Shown piece by piece: positions 24,647 to 34,390 of a DNA stretch of 43,211 bases. Source of the stretch: an uncultured Aeromonadales bacterium (lineage in GTDB: Bacteria > Pseudomonadota > Gammaproteobacteria > Enterobacterales > Succinivibrionaceae). Position 1 is the stretch's first letter. The number at the start of each line of letters is the position of its first letter. The notes beneath the pieces were generated by a model. The model did not search any database, was not told the DNA's origin, and worked only from the letters and a program-made list of their open reading frames with translations. Position numbers and translations under genes: made by a program. The DNA lies in NCBI GenBank assembly GCA_902761645.1, contig CACWLF010000009.1, forward strand, positions 1-43,211. The letters are read 5' to 3'.

Positions 24647-25116
24647 AAATATAATCCTGTGCCGATTCCTAAGCGGAATGAAATAACAACCGGGGCGAAA
24701 AATAAGATGCCGTCAGTCTCTAGGTATGATTTTAATTTGTTATGGATCTTTTGGGGAATTTTTTTCAGTTTTTATATTTCAAATATCTAATTTGGATAAC
24801 ATTTTTACTGCTGCGGTTCTACCGGCATCGGTATGTAATGACGGGAGTGCCCGTCTTTGCGAATCCAGGTCTCTTTTCTAAAATTATCATCTCGATAAAG
24901 ATGGACAATCAAGTTATAATTACGGATCAGATGGTCATGGCAGGGTAGGATTAATAAGGTTCGGGCTCTGACCGGCAGTAAACATCCTTTTAAGTCAAGG
25001 TGTTGCATAGACTCTTTTGGGGCTGATAGGGTGAGCTGTCCGGTCCGACCTGATTATGAGACTGTCTGCCGTAATAATATTCAAAGCATGAAATCATAAA
25101 CAAAGTTGCAGTTCAT
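24647..25116. other. Divergent intergenic region before parC
   Basis: About 470 nt separate two divergent genes. I see no credible gene. A 6-bp hairpin, GACGGG/CCCGTC with a 4-nt loop (24840-24855), is followed by only three T, so I do not call it a terminator. It should contain promoters for both neighbours, but none stands out. Confidence 0.4.
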
Positions 25117-27423
25117 ATGGAAAAAATTGAATTAGATCAGGAAGGTAAGGAGTATATAGAACTTCATACTTTTACCGAGCAGGCCTATTTGAATTATTCA
25201 ATGTCTGTTATTACCGATCGTGCATTGCCCCATGTAAGTGACGGTTTGAAACCGGTTCAGCGAAGAATCGTGTATGCCATGTATGATTTGGGGTTAAAGC
25301 CGGAGGGAAATTACAAAAAGTCGGCAAGAACAGTCGGCGAGGTTATTGGTAAATATCATCCGCACGGTGACAGTGCCTGTTATGAAGCCATGGTTTTGAT
25401 GGCGCAGAATTTTTCCTATCGTTACACACTGGTGGATGGTCAGGGAAACTGGGGATTCGTGGATGAACCGCGTGCCGCTGCCATGCGTTATACCGAGTCC
25501 AAACTGTCCAGGTTCTCGGATGTTCTGCTTGATGAACTGTCTCTTGGAACCGTTGAATGGATCCCTAATTTTGACGGTTCCTTCGAGGAACCTCGGCATC
25601 TTCCGGCAAAATTACCTAATATTCTGCTGAACGGAACATCAGGTATCGCAGTCGGTATGAATACCAATATACCTCCGCATAATGCCAAAGAGGTTGCCAA
25701 TGCCGCCATAGAACTGCTGAAGAATCCTGAACTTACCGATCGCGAACTGATGAAATGGGTAAAAGGTCCTGATTATCCTACCGATGCGGAAATCATAACA
25801 CCTCAGGAGGAACTGGCTGCAATGTATGAAACCGGAAGGGGCAGTGTGAAAATGCGGGCCACCTATCAGGTTGAAAACGGAAGCATAGTGGTTAATTCGC
25901 TTCCTTACAAGGTTTCTCCGTCAGCTGTTACCAAACAGATTGCAGATCTGATGATTGCCAAAAAACTTCCTATGGTGAAGGATGTTAAAAATAAACCTGA
26001 TGAGGAACATCCATGCAGAATTGTGATTGAACCGAAGTCAAACAGGATTGATATTCACCAGCTGATGTTGCATCTCTGTGCAAAAACCCAGCTGGAGGAA
26101 AAATATCCGGTTATGATGAATATGATTGCCCTGGATAACAAACCGAAGATTCTGTCATTGAAAGGTGTTATACAGGAGTGGTTGGATTTTAGAAAATTAA
26201 CGGTAATCCGGCGCATAAGGGCTCGACTGAGCAAAATTGAAAACCGTCTTCATTTACTTGAAGGCGTGTTTATTGCACTGCTTAATCTTGATGAGGTTAT
26301 CAGAATCGTCAGAACCGAAGAAGATCCGAAACCGGTTCTGATTGCAAGATTCGCACTGACTGATGCACAGGCGGAATACATTCTGGAAACAAAACTTCGC
26401 CGTCTTGCCAGACTTGAGGAGATGCAGTTAAGAGCAGAACAGTCCAGGCTGCTGGATGAACAGAGTATTCTGAACGGTTATCTGGGCTCGGAGGAATCTC
26501 TGAAATATCTGCTGATTAAGGAAATCAGGGAATGTGCTGACGCATACGGAGATGATCGACGCTGTAAAGTTGTTGCAAGAGAGGAAGCAAGGGCCATTGC
26601 TGAAAAGGATCTTCTGCCTACGGAAACAATTACTGCCGTTCTGTCTGATAAAGGATGGATACGCGGAGCCAAGGGTACGGATATTGACGTTGAAAACCTG
26701 ACCTACATGACAGGTGACCGTTTTGCCTTCAAGGCTACCGGACGTTCAAATCAGCAGCTGGTTATTCTGACCAGTCTAGGACGATCCTACAGTATGGATG
26801 TGAGTGCTCTGTCATCTGCCAGAGGCAAGGGTGAACCTTTGACCAGTATTTTCGACCTGTCAACCGCTGAAAATGAAACCGCAGTGGGAATGCTGATCAG
26901 CAATGAACAGACCAAATATATTCTTTACACAGATGCAGGCTACGGTTTTATAACCGCTTATGAAAATCTGATAAGCAATAAGAAACAGGGCAAGGCCGTT
27001 ATTGCGGTTCCTGAAGGAAGTTTGGTGAAAGAGCCAGTCAAAATCGGGATTAGCAATGCCGATATTCTGGCGGCAACTCTGCAGGGACGGATACTGGTAT
27101 TTCCTGTGAGTGAACTTCCTGAGCTGAGCAAGGGAAAGGGTAATAAGATTATCGGTATTTCCGCAGATGATGCTCGGGATCGTTCCGATTATATTACCCA
27201 TATAAAAGTATTGCCTAAGAATGTAGGTATTGTTGTCTACTGCGGCAAGCATCGTAAACAGATATCCGCCGCCGAACTGGAACAGTATCGTGGCGAGCGC
27301 GGAAGACGCGGTGTGAAACTGCCGAAGGGCTACAACAAGATTGATTACATAGAAATCGATAGCAGCGAAGACGCAAATATTGATATTATGGATATGGATA
27401 ATTTTCAACTTACAAGTGAATAA
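25117..27423 (+). CDS. parC: DNA topoisomerase IV subunit A
   Basis: ParC is the DNA-cleaving subunit of topoisomerase IV, which unlinks daughter chromosomes. The 768-residue length fits. The N-terminal core has the quinolone-determining region [10 protein letters not shown] (Ser86 and Glu90 equal E. coli Ser80 and Glu84, so no classical resistance change) and the catalytic Tyr125 in AAMRYTES. The segment [16 protein letters not shown] lacks the extra SFA-type residues of E. coli ParC, a small variation. A C-terminal beta-pinwheel domain follows. It is followed by plsC, as in many gammaproteobacteria, which supports ParC over GyrA. parE is not adjacent. The ribosome-binding site is weak. Confidence 0.94.
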   Translation: MEKIELDQEGKEYIELHTFTEQAYLNYSMSVITDRALPHVSDGLKPVQRRIVYAMYDLGLKPEGNYKKSARTVGEVIGKYHPHGDSACYEAMVLMAQNFSYRYTLVDGQGNWGFVDEPRAAAMRYTESKLSRFSDVLLDELSLGTVEWIPNFDGSFEEPRHLPAKLPNILLNGTSGIAVGMNTNIPPHNAKEVANAAIELLKNPELTDRELMKWVKGPDYPTDAEIITPQEELAAMYETGRGSVKMRATYQVENGSIVVNSLPYKVSPSAVTKQIADLMIAKKLPMVKDVKNKPDEEHPCRIVIEPKSNRIDIHQLMLHLCAKTQLEEKYPVMMNMIALDNKPKILSLKGVIQEWLDFRKLTVIRRIRARLSKIENRLHLLEGVFIALLNLDEVIRIVRTEEDPKPVLIARFALTDAQAEYILETKLRRLARLEEMQLRAEQSRLLDEQSILNGYLGSEESLKYLLIKEIRECADAYGDDRRCKVVAREEARAIAEKDLLPTETITAVLSDKGWIRGAKGTDIDVENLTYMTGDRFAFKATGRSNQQLVILTSLGRSYSMDVSALSSARGKGEPLTSIFDLSTAENETAVGMLISNEQTKYILYTDAGYGFITAYENLISNKKQGKAVIAVPEGSLVKEPVKIGISNADILAATLQGRILVFPVSELPELSKGKGNKIIGISADDARDRSDYITHIKVLPKNVGIVVYCGKHRKQISAAELEQYRGERGRRGVKLPKGYNKIDYIEIDSSEDANIDIMDMDNFQLTSE

Positions 27424-27428
27424 ATGAG

Positions 27429-28256
27429 ATGTTAAAGTATACAAGAATTATTTTATTGGTGCTCTGTTCGATTATAGGTTTTTTGGTTGCGTTTCTGATT
27501 ATAATGTGGAGACCTTTTAATCCGAAGAACACATATGTTATTACCAAATATTTTCTGGCACCGGTTGCAAAAATAGTAGGGATAAAAGTTCATATTGAAT
27601 ATCCCGAATTTCTCAAGAAATACAGGGAACGAGGTGTGGTTTACACCGGCAATCATCAGAGTAACTGGGATATAGTTGCTCTGGCGCACTGTATTCTGCC
27701 TGGTACTGTTGCCATCGGAAAGAAAAGTCTTGCCTGGGTGCCTTTGTTTGGTATTGTGTATGTGTGGTCGGGATGTGTCCGTCTGGATCGCGAAAACAAA
27801 ACCAAGGCCATGGCTACAATGAACAAGGTTTCTCAGGATCTGCACAATAACCGTTATTCAATCTGGATATTTCCGGAAGGAACTCGATCAAAAGGCAAGG
27901 GACTTGGTAAATTTAAAAACGGTCCTATACTGACAGCTGCCCAGGCTCAGGTTCCTCTGATTCCAATTGTATCCTCCAGCTACATAAACAATTTTGATAT
28001 GAACCGCTGGAACAACGGTCATCTGATTATTGAATATCTTGAGCCTGTTGAATATCCTGAATATGATCTGAAGAAACGTGAAGATGTTAAGGAAATAAAG
28101 AAACAGACCAATGAACTGAGAGAAAAGTATGTTGCCAAGATTGCGGAACTGGATGCCAGGGTGAAGGTTCTCAACGATCAGGAAGGTGTAACAGAGATTA
28201 TTCCGATAGTTCATGATAATGATGAGGGTTCCGCGGCTGCGGAAAAAAGCGAATAA
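27429..28256 (+). CDS. plsC: 1-acyl-sn-glycerol-3-phosphate acyltransferase
   Basis: PlsC adds the second acyl chain to lysophosphatidic acid in phospholipid synthesis. The 275-residue protein has an N-terminal membrane helix (residues 6-27), the catalytic motif NHQSNWD (His76, Asp81), and the substrate motif FPEGTRS near residue 150. It starts 5 nt after parC, with which it is co-transcribed. Its C-terminal 40 residues are charged and probably helical, a modest extension beyond the E. coli enzyme. Confidence 0.92.
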   Translation: MLKYTRIILLVLCSIIGFLVAFLIIMWRPFNPKNTYVITKYFLAPVAKIVGIKVHIEYPEFLKKYRERGVVYTGNHQSNWDIVALAHCILPGTVAIGKKSLAWVPLFGIVYVWSGCVRLDRENKTKAMATMNKVSQDLHNNRYSIWIFPEGTRSKGKGLGKFKNGPILTAAQAQVPLIPIVSSSYINNFDMNRWNNGHLIIEYLEPVEYPEYDLKKREDVKEIKKQTNELREKYVAKIAELDARVKVLNDQEGVTEIIPIVHDNDEGSAAAEKSE

Positions 28257-28282
28257 CTTCCATCAGAATTGTTTTTCTGTAA

Positions 28283-28324
28283 AAGGCAGGTTCGATTTGT
28301 CTGATTAAATCGTCCTGCTTTTTT
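28283..28324 (+). terminator. Rho-independent terminator after plsC
   Basis: GCAGG (28286-28290) pairs with CCTGC (28314-28318), and an inner CGATTT/AAATCG pair extends the stem. Six T follow (28319-28324). It closes the parC-plsC operon. Confidence 0.75.
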
Positions 28325-28526
28325 ATCATAAAAGAATAATCTGCAGCCACTCTTTGAAGTGCAATCGGAATAACCGTGCTGCCGCTCGGATTATCCTTGG
28401 CTCAGTGCTGCAACACTTTGATGAATAACCTGCAAGGCTGCCGACAGACCGGCTGTACGGTTACGGAATGTTTACGAAAAATAATCATAATAACGGCAGT
28501 CGGCATTGAATTTACTGAGATGTATG

Positions 28527-28964
28527 TTACGTCCTGTGAAACTCAAAATCGGATGCGGATTTTTTCAACTGCTTATATCGCAATCTGCATGCTTCGATGG
28601 ATTCGGTGTGAAAATCAGCAATGAAATCAATAATCATCTCACTGTTTAATTCATTTTCGGTGAATGCTTTTTTATTAAGCTGCAGATTAATCAGAAGCGA
28701 ACATTTATCAGCTGCCTGCGGGCCTATAACAATCGGGCTGAGAATCTGATCCGGTGCACCTGACATGGTGTTCGGGAAAAAACCGTCAGCCCGCCAAAGC
28801 AACATGGAGATACGTTTTGCTTCCTCTGCAGAACAGGTTAAAATTGAAATTTTACCCTTGAATCTGTCACTTCTGTAAAAACGAATGCATTCGCTGACTG
28901 CAAGGTTGTATAAATTTTCGCAGTCACCCTGGGTAATCTGATAAAAATCCGCTTTTAAAACCAC
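28527..28964 (-). CDS. holC: DNA polymerase III chi subunit
   Basis: HolC links the clamp loader to single-strand DNA-binding protein. The 145-residue length equals that of E. coli HolC (147). Alignable segments are ADFYQITQGD at the N-terminus, ILTCSAEEAKRISMLLWRADGFFPN with the conserved LW, and LLINL. Overall identity to known HolC is low, as usual for this family. It starts with GTG only 3 nt after the pepA stop; pepA-holC is the gammaproteobacterial arrangement and strengthens the call. Confidence 0.82.
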   Translation of the reverse strand: MVLKADFYQITQGDCENLYNLAVSECIRFYRSDRFKGKISILTCSAEEAKRISMLLWRADGFFPNTMSGAPDQILSPIVIGPQAADKCSLLINLQLNKKAFTENELNSEMIIDFIADFHTESIEACRLRYKQLKKSASDFEFHRT

Positions 28965-28967
28965 TTG

Positions 28968-30446
28968 TTATTTTCCCGCCTTAGAAACTACATATTCCAG
29001 AAGCAGTGCCAGAGGTCTTCCTGTAGGGTGTTTATAACCGTTTGAATTCCATGCGGTACCGGCGATGTCCAGATGCGCCCATGGGATATTACCGGTAAAG
29101 CGGCTTAAAAATGCACCTGCGGTTACTGGGCTGGCCTCGCGTCCTGCGCTGTTGGTAATATCTGCCAGTTTGCTGTCAATCAGTTCCTGATATTCCTCAT
29201 CCAAAGGCAGTCGCCACACCTTATCATTCGATTTTTCTCCTGCCGCGATCAATTCCTTTGCAAGATTGTCGTCATTGGCAATCAGACCGGTTGCGATATG
29301 ACCAAGTGCCACAATGCATCCGCCGGTAAGTGTTGCCAGGTCCAGAATTATTTCCGGATTATATGTATCTACAGTATAAGAGATCGCATCACAAAGAACC
29401 ATTCTTCCTTCGGCATCGGTGTTCGCTACTTCAATATTTAATCCGTTTCTGGCTGTAATCAGATCTCCGGGACGATATGAATCCGCATCAGGCATGTTTT
29501 CTGCGAATGCCGCTACACCGACAACGTTGATTTTTAAGCCAAGTCTGGCGATTGCGTCCATTAATGCAATCACTACGCATGCTCCGCACTTGTCATATTT
29601 CATTTCATCCATGCCGGAAGCCGGTTTCAGTGATAAACCGCCTGAATCAAATGTAAGTCCTTTTCCTACAATTGCGACAGGAGCAACCTGTTCACCCGCT
29701 CCGCGGTAGTTGATAATGCACATTTGCGGCGGATTTGATGAACCGCTGCATACTGCAAGATATGCACTCATTTTTTCCTGTTTCAGCTCTGATCTGCCGA
29801 GAATTTTTACCGAAACAGAGGAGTATTTGTTTTCGAGTTCCTTTGCTTTCCCGGCAAAATATACGGAATTTCCCACGTTGCCAGGAGTGTGCTGCAAATC
29901 TCTTGCTTCATCGATGGCATCTTTTAATACAGTGCTGTAGGCCAGAGCCTCTTCCGCATCATCTTCTACGGTAGCAAATGCAATATCCGGATTATACGGG
30001 GTTTCCGGTTTTGATTTGTATTCAGTATACCGATAATTCTGGAAACTTAATTCTCCTACAAATGATTTGATGCAGGAACTGCAGCTGCGGTTCTGTATAA
30101 AACCGTCCAGCAGGATTGTTATGCTGCTGTATGCCTGCATTTTAATCTGCTGATATACTGCATCAATCATTTTTTTATATCTAACGGAACTGATTTGTTC
30201 GTTCGAATCGCCGAGACCCACCAGCAGAATGCTGCTGCAGAAATAAGGCCGTTCGGAAATGGTGAAATGTCTGACTGACTTGAATTCGCCGGTAAACGTT
30301 TTTTCATCAAATGCCTGTTTTATTATTTTTTTTATTTCTTCCGGAAAACTGTCGGCAGCTGAAGGCTTATAGTTGCTGTTGATGCCCAGGATCAGACAGT
30401 CAGCTTTTTTTGTCCGGTAATCGTCTTTTAAAATTGAAAAATTCAT
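28968..30446 (-). CDS. pepA: Leucyl aminopeptidase (cytosol aminopeptidase)
   Basis: PepA is a hexameric two-metal M17 aminopeptidase that removes N-terminal residues from peptides. The 492-residue chain has all metal ligands at E. coli spacing: Lys262 and Asp267 in GKGLTFDSGG, Asp285 in MKYDKCGA, and Asp344 and Glu346 in NTDAEGRM. Arg348 is the bicarbonate-binding arginine. In E. coli the protein also binds DNA (XerA), but that role cannot be judged here. GAGG lies about 8 nt before the ATG. A promoter is visible upstream, and holC follows in the same transcript. Confidence 0.95.
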   Translation of the reverse strand: MNFSILKDDYRTKKADCLILGINSNYKPSAADSFPEEIKKIIKQAFDEKTFTGEFKSVRHFTISERPYFCSSILLVGLGDSNEQISSVRYKKMIDAVYQQIKMQAYSSITILLDGFIQNRSCSSCIKSFVGELSFQNYRYTEYKSKPETPYNPDIAFATVEDDAEEALAYSTVLKDAIDEARDLQHTPGNVGNSVYFAGKAKELENKYSSVSVKILGRSELKQEKMSAYLAVCSGSSNPPQMCIINYRGAGEQVAPVAIVGKGLTFDSGGLSLKPASGMDEMKYDKCGACVVIALMDAIARLGLKINVVGVAAFAENMPDADSYRPGDLITARNGLNIEVANTDAEGRMVLCDAISYTVDTYNPEIILDLATLTGGCIVALGHIATGLIANDDNLAKELIAAGEKSNDKVWRLPLDEEYQELIDSKLADITNSAGREASPVTAGAFLSRFTGNIPWAHLDIAGTAWNSNGYKHPTGRPLALLLEYVVSKAGK

Positions 30447-30474
30447 TTTGCAATCCTCTTGATCATTTTTTGTA

Positions 30475-30503
30475 ATTATAAGCGCTAACGGTTTTTATTT
30501 AAA
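30475..30503 (-). promoter_or_regulatory. pepA-holC promoter
   Basis: On the minus strand a TTTAAA (30498-30503) and a perfect TATAAT (30475-30480) are 17 nt apart, ending about 28 nt before the pepA ATG. Confidence 0.6.
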
Positions 30504-30600
30504 GAAGTCTGGTTAATGCAAAAATACGATTGGATTTTTATCAGGTCTGCGCAATGCGGAACTGGCGATTGTATGCTGGAACAGCGGAAAACGGAAGATT

Positions 30601-31554
30601 TCATGATTTCTGTTCAGGGAATGTTTTGTCACGGCGGAAAAAGTCCAGTGCCGTCTCGCGATCCTGATCTATCTGCTTTTTAAGTTCGTCAATACCGGCA
30701 AATTTTTTTTCCGCTCTGATTTTGCTGATCAGTTCAACGAAAATCCATTCGCCGTATATATCCCGGCTGAAATCAAAAATAAAAACTTCAAGGCGAGGCA
30801 TGTTTCCGTTGACGGTCGGATTAAAGCCTATATTGGCAATTCCGCAATATTTCCGTTCGTTTACTGTAATATGTACAGCATAAACTCCGGTGACCGGTGT
30901 GACATACTGATTGAAGTTGATATTGGCAGTAGGAAATCCAAGTGTTCTTCCAAGCTGTTTTCCATGCATGACTTTACCCCAGATTCCGTATGGTCTGCCA
31001 AGATAAGAGGAAGCCAGATCAAGACGATCTTCAGCCAGAGCCTCCCGGATTGCAGTACTGCTTACGCGCACTCCGTTAATGATGAAACTTTCTGTTTTTT
31101 CCACTGAAAACAGACCTGATTCGGAGGCATAACTTGCAAGATAATCATAATTTCCGCTGCGCTGACTGCCGAATTGAAAATCATCCCCGATAATCAGATA
31201 TTTGACATTCAGTTTATTAACAAGTATCTGCTCTATAAACTCCCTTGGCGACAATGTGGCAATTTTTTCTGAAAACCTGAGGCAGAAAAGGTAATCAATG
31301 TTGAGTTTGTTAAACTGATAATATTTCTGATGGAGACTAGTCAGGCGAGGAGGACGGCTGCCTTTTGTGAAGAACTCCTTCGGTTGCGGTTCAAAGAAAA
31401 CCACACAGGACGGCAGTCCGAGTTCACATGATTTTTCCCTGACGCGGCTGATTATTGACTGGTGACCGAGATGAACACCGTCAAAGTTTCCGATTGTCAG
31501 TACCGTTCCCTGTGGCATTGGAGGAATGTTTTTTATACCGCGTATGAATTTCAT
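30601..31554 (-). CDS. ribF: Bifunctional riboflavin kinase / FAD synthetase
   Basis: RibF makes FMN from riboflavin and then FAD from FMN. The 317-residue protein has the nucleotidyltransferase motif TIGNFDGVHLGHQSII near the N-terminus and the kinase motif GRTLGFPTANINF in the C-terminal half. I chose ATG 31554 (MKFIRGIKN), with GAGGA 6-10 nt upstream. The frame is open to 31599, but that part lies within murJ. The start overlaps the murJ stop by one base (TAATG), so the two are coupled. Usually ribF precedes ileS; here it points away from it. Confidence 0.94.
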   Translation of the reverse strand: MKFIRGIKNIPPMPQGTVLTIGNFDGVHLGHQSIISRVREKSCELGLPSCVVFFEPQPKEFFTKGSRPPRLTSLHQKYYQFNKLNIDYLFCLRFSEKIATLSPREFIEQILVNKLNVKYLIIGDDFQFGSQRSGNYDYLASYASESGLFSVEKTESFIINGVRVSSTAIREALAEDRLDLASSYLGRPYGIWGKVMHGKQLGRTLGFPTANINFNQYVTPVTGVYAVHITVNERKYCGIANIGFNPTVNGNMPRLEVFIFDFSRDIYGEWIFVELISKIRAEKKFAGIDELKKQIDQDRETALDFFRRDKTFPEQKS

Positions 31555-33137
31555 TACAATTCCTCGTTTACCCTCAAATCTGTCTTTCTGATACCGCATA
31601 TCATGCTTACAGCAAAATATACAGCTCCGCCCAGAGCAATTAATCCGCCCAGCCAGATGCAGCGCTGCATATTTGAATATGCCGTTATGGTCTCAATGTC
31701 AGGCTGCAGAAGAAGTATTGCGGCGCTCATTGCTATTGAACCGATTAACAGCTTGAATGCATAAACATACGTTTCTCTTGGAATATGATAGATGTTACGG
31801 CGGTATAAACCTCTTGCCAGCAGCAGCATGTTAATGGTTCCAGACAGTGTGGTTGATAATGCCAGACCAATGTAGTCCAAAGGATAAACAAGTGCCAGAT
31901 TGAAAAAGATATTGGACAGCACGGCAATTACGGCGCATTTTACAGGAGTTTTTGTATCCTGTTTTGCATAAAAGGCAGGAGCAAAAACTTTTACAAGCAT
32001 ATAGGATAAAAGTCCTATTGAGCATGCAAACAGACTGGCTGCTGATTTTACTACGTCATCAGGGGAGAATTCACCGCGCATGAATATGGTTGCAATTATC
32101 AGATGTCTCAGAACAATTATTCCGAAAACGGCAGGAATACCCAGCAGCAGGACCATTCTTACACCCCAGTCCATTGTTCTGTTGAATTTATTAAGATCGT
32201 TGGATACGTTTCCCCTGGAAAGAGACGGAAGAATTACAGTGCTGATGGCAACGGCAAACATTCCAAGCGGAAATTCTATTATACGTTCTGAATAATAGAG
32301 GTAGCTAAGTGCACCGGTTGCCAGAAACGAAGCCAGGGTAGTGGTGATCAGAAGATTGATCTGATCTACTGAAATACCGAAAATGGCGGGAAGCATTAAC
32401 TTTCTGATTTTTACTATGCCTTCATGGTGCCAGTTGAATTTAGGAATTCCCAGCAATTTAAGATTAATGATGAAAGGTATCTGAAACAGCAGCTGGGTGA
32501 GACCGCCTAAAAATATACCTACAGCCAGACCTACAGCAGGCTGCTGAAGATGAGGGCTGAGCAGCAGAGCGCATGAAATTACGGATATGTTCAGCAGACA
32601 CGGTGACAGTGCCGGAATTGCAAATTTTTTATTGGTATTTAATACAGCGCCGAAGATTGCGGTAATGGTTACAAACCACAGGTAAGGGAATGTTATTTTC
32701 AACAGCAGACTGGCAAGCGCGAATTTTTCTGCTCCGGCATCGGATTTGAATGAATCCATATACCAGCCCCAGCCGAAAACTGCCGCCACTATTGAAGAAC
32801 CAAGTACGCCGATTACTGTTATAACGGTTATCACAAGTCCCATTGTTCCGGTTACAAGACCTATGAAATCCCTGCAGGTTTTATGATCCTTCGCGTTGTA
32901 TTCCGCAAGTATAGGCACAAATGCCTGATTGAATGCTCCATCCGCAAAAAGACGGCGGAAAAAGTTCGGTATGCGGTTGGCAAAGAAGAATACATCCGCA
33001 GCCAGGGACGCCCCGAGTAAATCAGCAATTATAACATCCCTGATAAGTCCTAGAATTCTTGACAGAAATGTTGACGCTGAAACTATCATTCCCGATTTCA
33101 ATAAATTTTTTTTCTTTGGTTCTGTCGATTTGTTCAT
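31554..33137 (-). CDS. murJ: Lipid II flippase MurJ
   Basis: MurJ flips lipid II across the inner membrane for peptidoglycan synthesis. The 527-residue MOP-superfamily protein has about 14 membrane helices. Its conserved N-terminal stretch includes STFLSRILGLIRDVIIA and the family motif FFRRLFADGAFNQAFVP. It is first in a two-gene minus-strand operon with ribF and diverges from rpsT. The start ATG at 33137 is preceded by GGGAG at normal distance. Confidence 0.95.
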   Translation of the reverse strand: MNKSTEPKKKNLLKSGMIVSASTFLSRILGLIRDVIIADLLGASLAADVFFFANRIPNFFRRLFADGAFNQAFVPILAEYNAKDHKTCRDFIGLVTGTMGLVITVITVIGVLGSSIVAAVFGWGWYMDSFKSDAGAEKFALASLLLKITFPYLWFVTITAIFGAVLNTNKKFAIPALSPCLLNISVISCALLLSPHLQQPAVGLAVGIFLGGLTQLLFQIPFIINLKLLGIPKFNWHHEGIVKIRKLMLPAIFGISVDQINLLITTTLASFLATGALSYLYYSERIIEFPLGMFAVAISTVILPSLSRGNVSNDLNKFNRTMDWGVRMVLLLGIPAVFGIIVLRHLIIATIFMRGEFSPDDVVKSAASLFACSIGLLSYMLVKVFAPAFYAKQDTKTPVKCAVIAVLSNIFFNLALVYPLDYIGLALSTTLSGTINMLLLARGLYRRNIYHIPRETYVYAFKLLIGSIAMSAAILLLQPDIETITAYSNMQRCIWLGGLIALGGAVYFAVSMICGIRKTDLRVNEEL

Positions 33138-33550
33138 AAATACTCCCGGCGCCTATTATACCATTGATTGCAAGGTTTAAAATTTATTTGTTTTCCTTTC
33201 GCGGGTTCCCCGAATCTGATGAGAACGGATACAGCAACAAGCTTTTCGTCAGTATACAAACAGACATGGTTTTTGTTCTGCAGAATCCGTTGTTATCGGC
33301 TCTGCCATCTTTGCTTTAACAGGATTGATAAAAATGCAGCCGTTACCGTGATTAAGAATATTTCACATGTCTTTAATCGCAAAACAACATTTTGAACAGG
33401 TTTTATGCAAATAGAATCCGTCTGCATTAAGGACTGCCGAATAAAACTGTTGAAATTTTTTACTGCCGAGCTGAATATGGAGAAAAAACTCCAAAATAGT
33501 ACATTAAATGATTATTTATAAAGTAAAACAAATTTAAATACTTTAAAAAT
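33138..33550. other. Divergent intergenic region between murJ and the rpsT promoter
   Basis: About 410 nt with no gene I can support. It should hold the murJ promoter on the minus strand. I see no clear -35/-10 pair and no hairpin followed by T. Confidence 0.4.
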
Positions 33551-33579
33551 TTGATTTATTAAATAATGATCTGTATAAT
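33551..33579 (+). promoter_or_regulatory. rpsT promoter
   Basis: TTGATT (33551-33556) and a perfect TATAAT (33574-33579) are 17 nt apart, a strong sigma-70 arrangement. Transcription from near 33586 gives an AT-rich leader of about 150 nt. Confidence 0.8.
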
Positions 33580-33688
33580 TCACAACCTATAAGTTGGAAT
33601 GTATTTATATTTTTAGCATTCAGCTAAATTCATAATGAATTCAAACTATTTTTGCAAAAATTATTTGTTTTTAATTATTTATAGAGGT

Positions 33689-33706
33689 GTTGATTTTTTA
33701 ATCAAC
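33689..33706 (+). promoter_or_regulatory. Leader hairpin ahead of rpsT
   Basis: A perfect 7-bp stem (GTTGATT/AATCAAC) with a TTTT loop ends 28 nt before the TTG start. S20 synthesis in E. coli is controlled at translation through the leader and its UUG start, so this hairpin could take part. This is inference. Confidence 0.4.
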
Positions 33707-33734
33707 AGTTGCTAAGGAACGTTAGGAGTATACT

Positions 33735-33998
33735 TTGGCTAATATTAAATCTGCAAAGAAGCGTGTTATCACTTCAGAAAAAGCACGTAAAGCAAATGCA
33801 AGTGCTCGTTCAATGATGCGCACTTATATGAAGAAGGTTCTTGCTGCTATAGCATCTGGCGATAAGGAAGCTGCAAAGGGCGCTTTCATTACCGCTCAGA
33901 AGGTTTTAGATCGTATGGCTGGTCACGGCTTGATCCATAAGAAGAATGCAGCACGTCATAAGTCAAACTTATCTGCAAAGATCAAAGCATTGGCATAA
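33735..33998 (+). CDS. rpsT: 30S ribosomal protein S20
   Basis: S20 is a small basic helical protein that binds 16S rRNA early in 30S assembly. The 87-residue sequence begins [20 protein letters not shown], almost the textbook S20 N-terminus, and is Lys/Arg/Ala-rich throughout. The start is TTG at 33735 with AGGAG at 33725-33729; a TTG start is also used by E. coli rpsT, where it takes part in autoregulation. The gene has its own strong promoter and terminator. Codon use is highly biased. Confidence 0.97.
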   Translation: MANIKSAKKRVITSEKARKANASARSMMRTYMKKVLAAIASGDKEAAKGAFITAQKVLDRMAGHGLIHKKNAARHKSNLSAKIKALA

Positions 33999-34030
33999 GA
34001 TCTTTATTAAGTAATCTGTAATTTTGAACA

Positions 34031-34059
34031 GGCACCTTGAACATCAGGGTGCCTTTTTT
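34031..34059 (+). terminator. Rho-independent terminator after rpsT
   Basis: A 10-bp stem (34031-34040 with 34044-34053, one G-T pair) with a 3-nt loop is followed by six T. It lies 32 nt after the stop. Confidence 0.92.
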
Positions 34060-34313
34060 GTTTTGAAACATTCCGGACACTAACCGGATGATTGCTTCTG
34101 CCGGCTGGTATCGAAGTGTGTTGCCTGATTTGAAAAAATGAATGCCGGAATTTTATTGTCTGATGGGACTCCTTGGCAGATAATGCTTGCCGGTATTTCC
34201 GTGGTTTCTTTCAGCATACGGTGCGGTAAAGAGGAATCGCCGCACGTTCCGAAATACGGTTGCAAAAGTCATGAATAATTTAAAGTGTTTGCTGTATCCG
34301 CATATATGCAATA
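34060..34313. other. Non-coding stretch between rpsT and the ileS promoter
   Basis: About 250 nt without a supportable gene, RNA or repeat. A 61-codon minus-strand frame here has no family likeness. Confidence 0.35.
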
Positions 34314-34342
34314 TTGCGGATCGACCTTGAAAACATTATAAT
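34314..34342 (+). promoter_or_regulatory. ileS promoter
   Basis: TTGCGG (34314-34319) and a perfect TATAAT (34337-34342) are spaced 17 nt apart, about 48 nt before the ileS ATG. This gives ileS its own promoter, consistent with ribF no longer lying upstream in the same direction. Confidence 0.65.
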
Positions 34343-34390
34343 TTACACTCATAGAATTTTATTTAAAAAATATGGAATTGATCAAGAAAA

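Noticed and set aside
24284-24790. 168-codon plus-strand frame
   Set aside because: Most of it is antisense to the DUF2169 gene and it shows no domain or ribosome-binding site.
24840-24858. Terminator in the gap before parC
   Set aside because: The 6-bp hairpin is followed by only three T and has no gene ending in front of it on the plus strand.
25345-25395. Quinolone-resistance substitutions in ParC
   Set aside because: The equivalents of E. coli Ser80 and Glu84 are unchanged.
28376-28624. 82-codon plus-strand frame after plsC
   Set aside because: It overlaps the 3' end of holC, has no ribosome-binding site and resembles nothing known.
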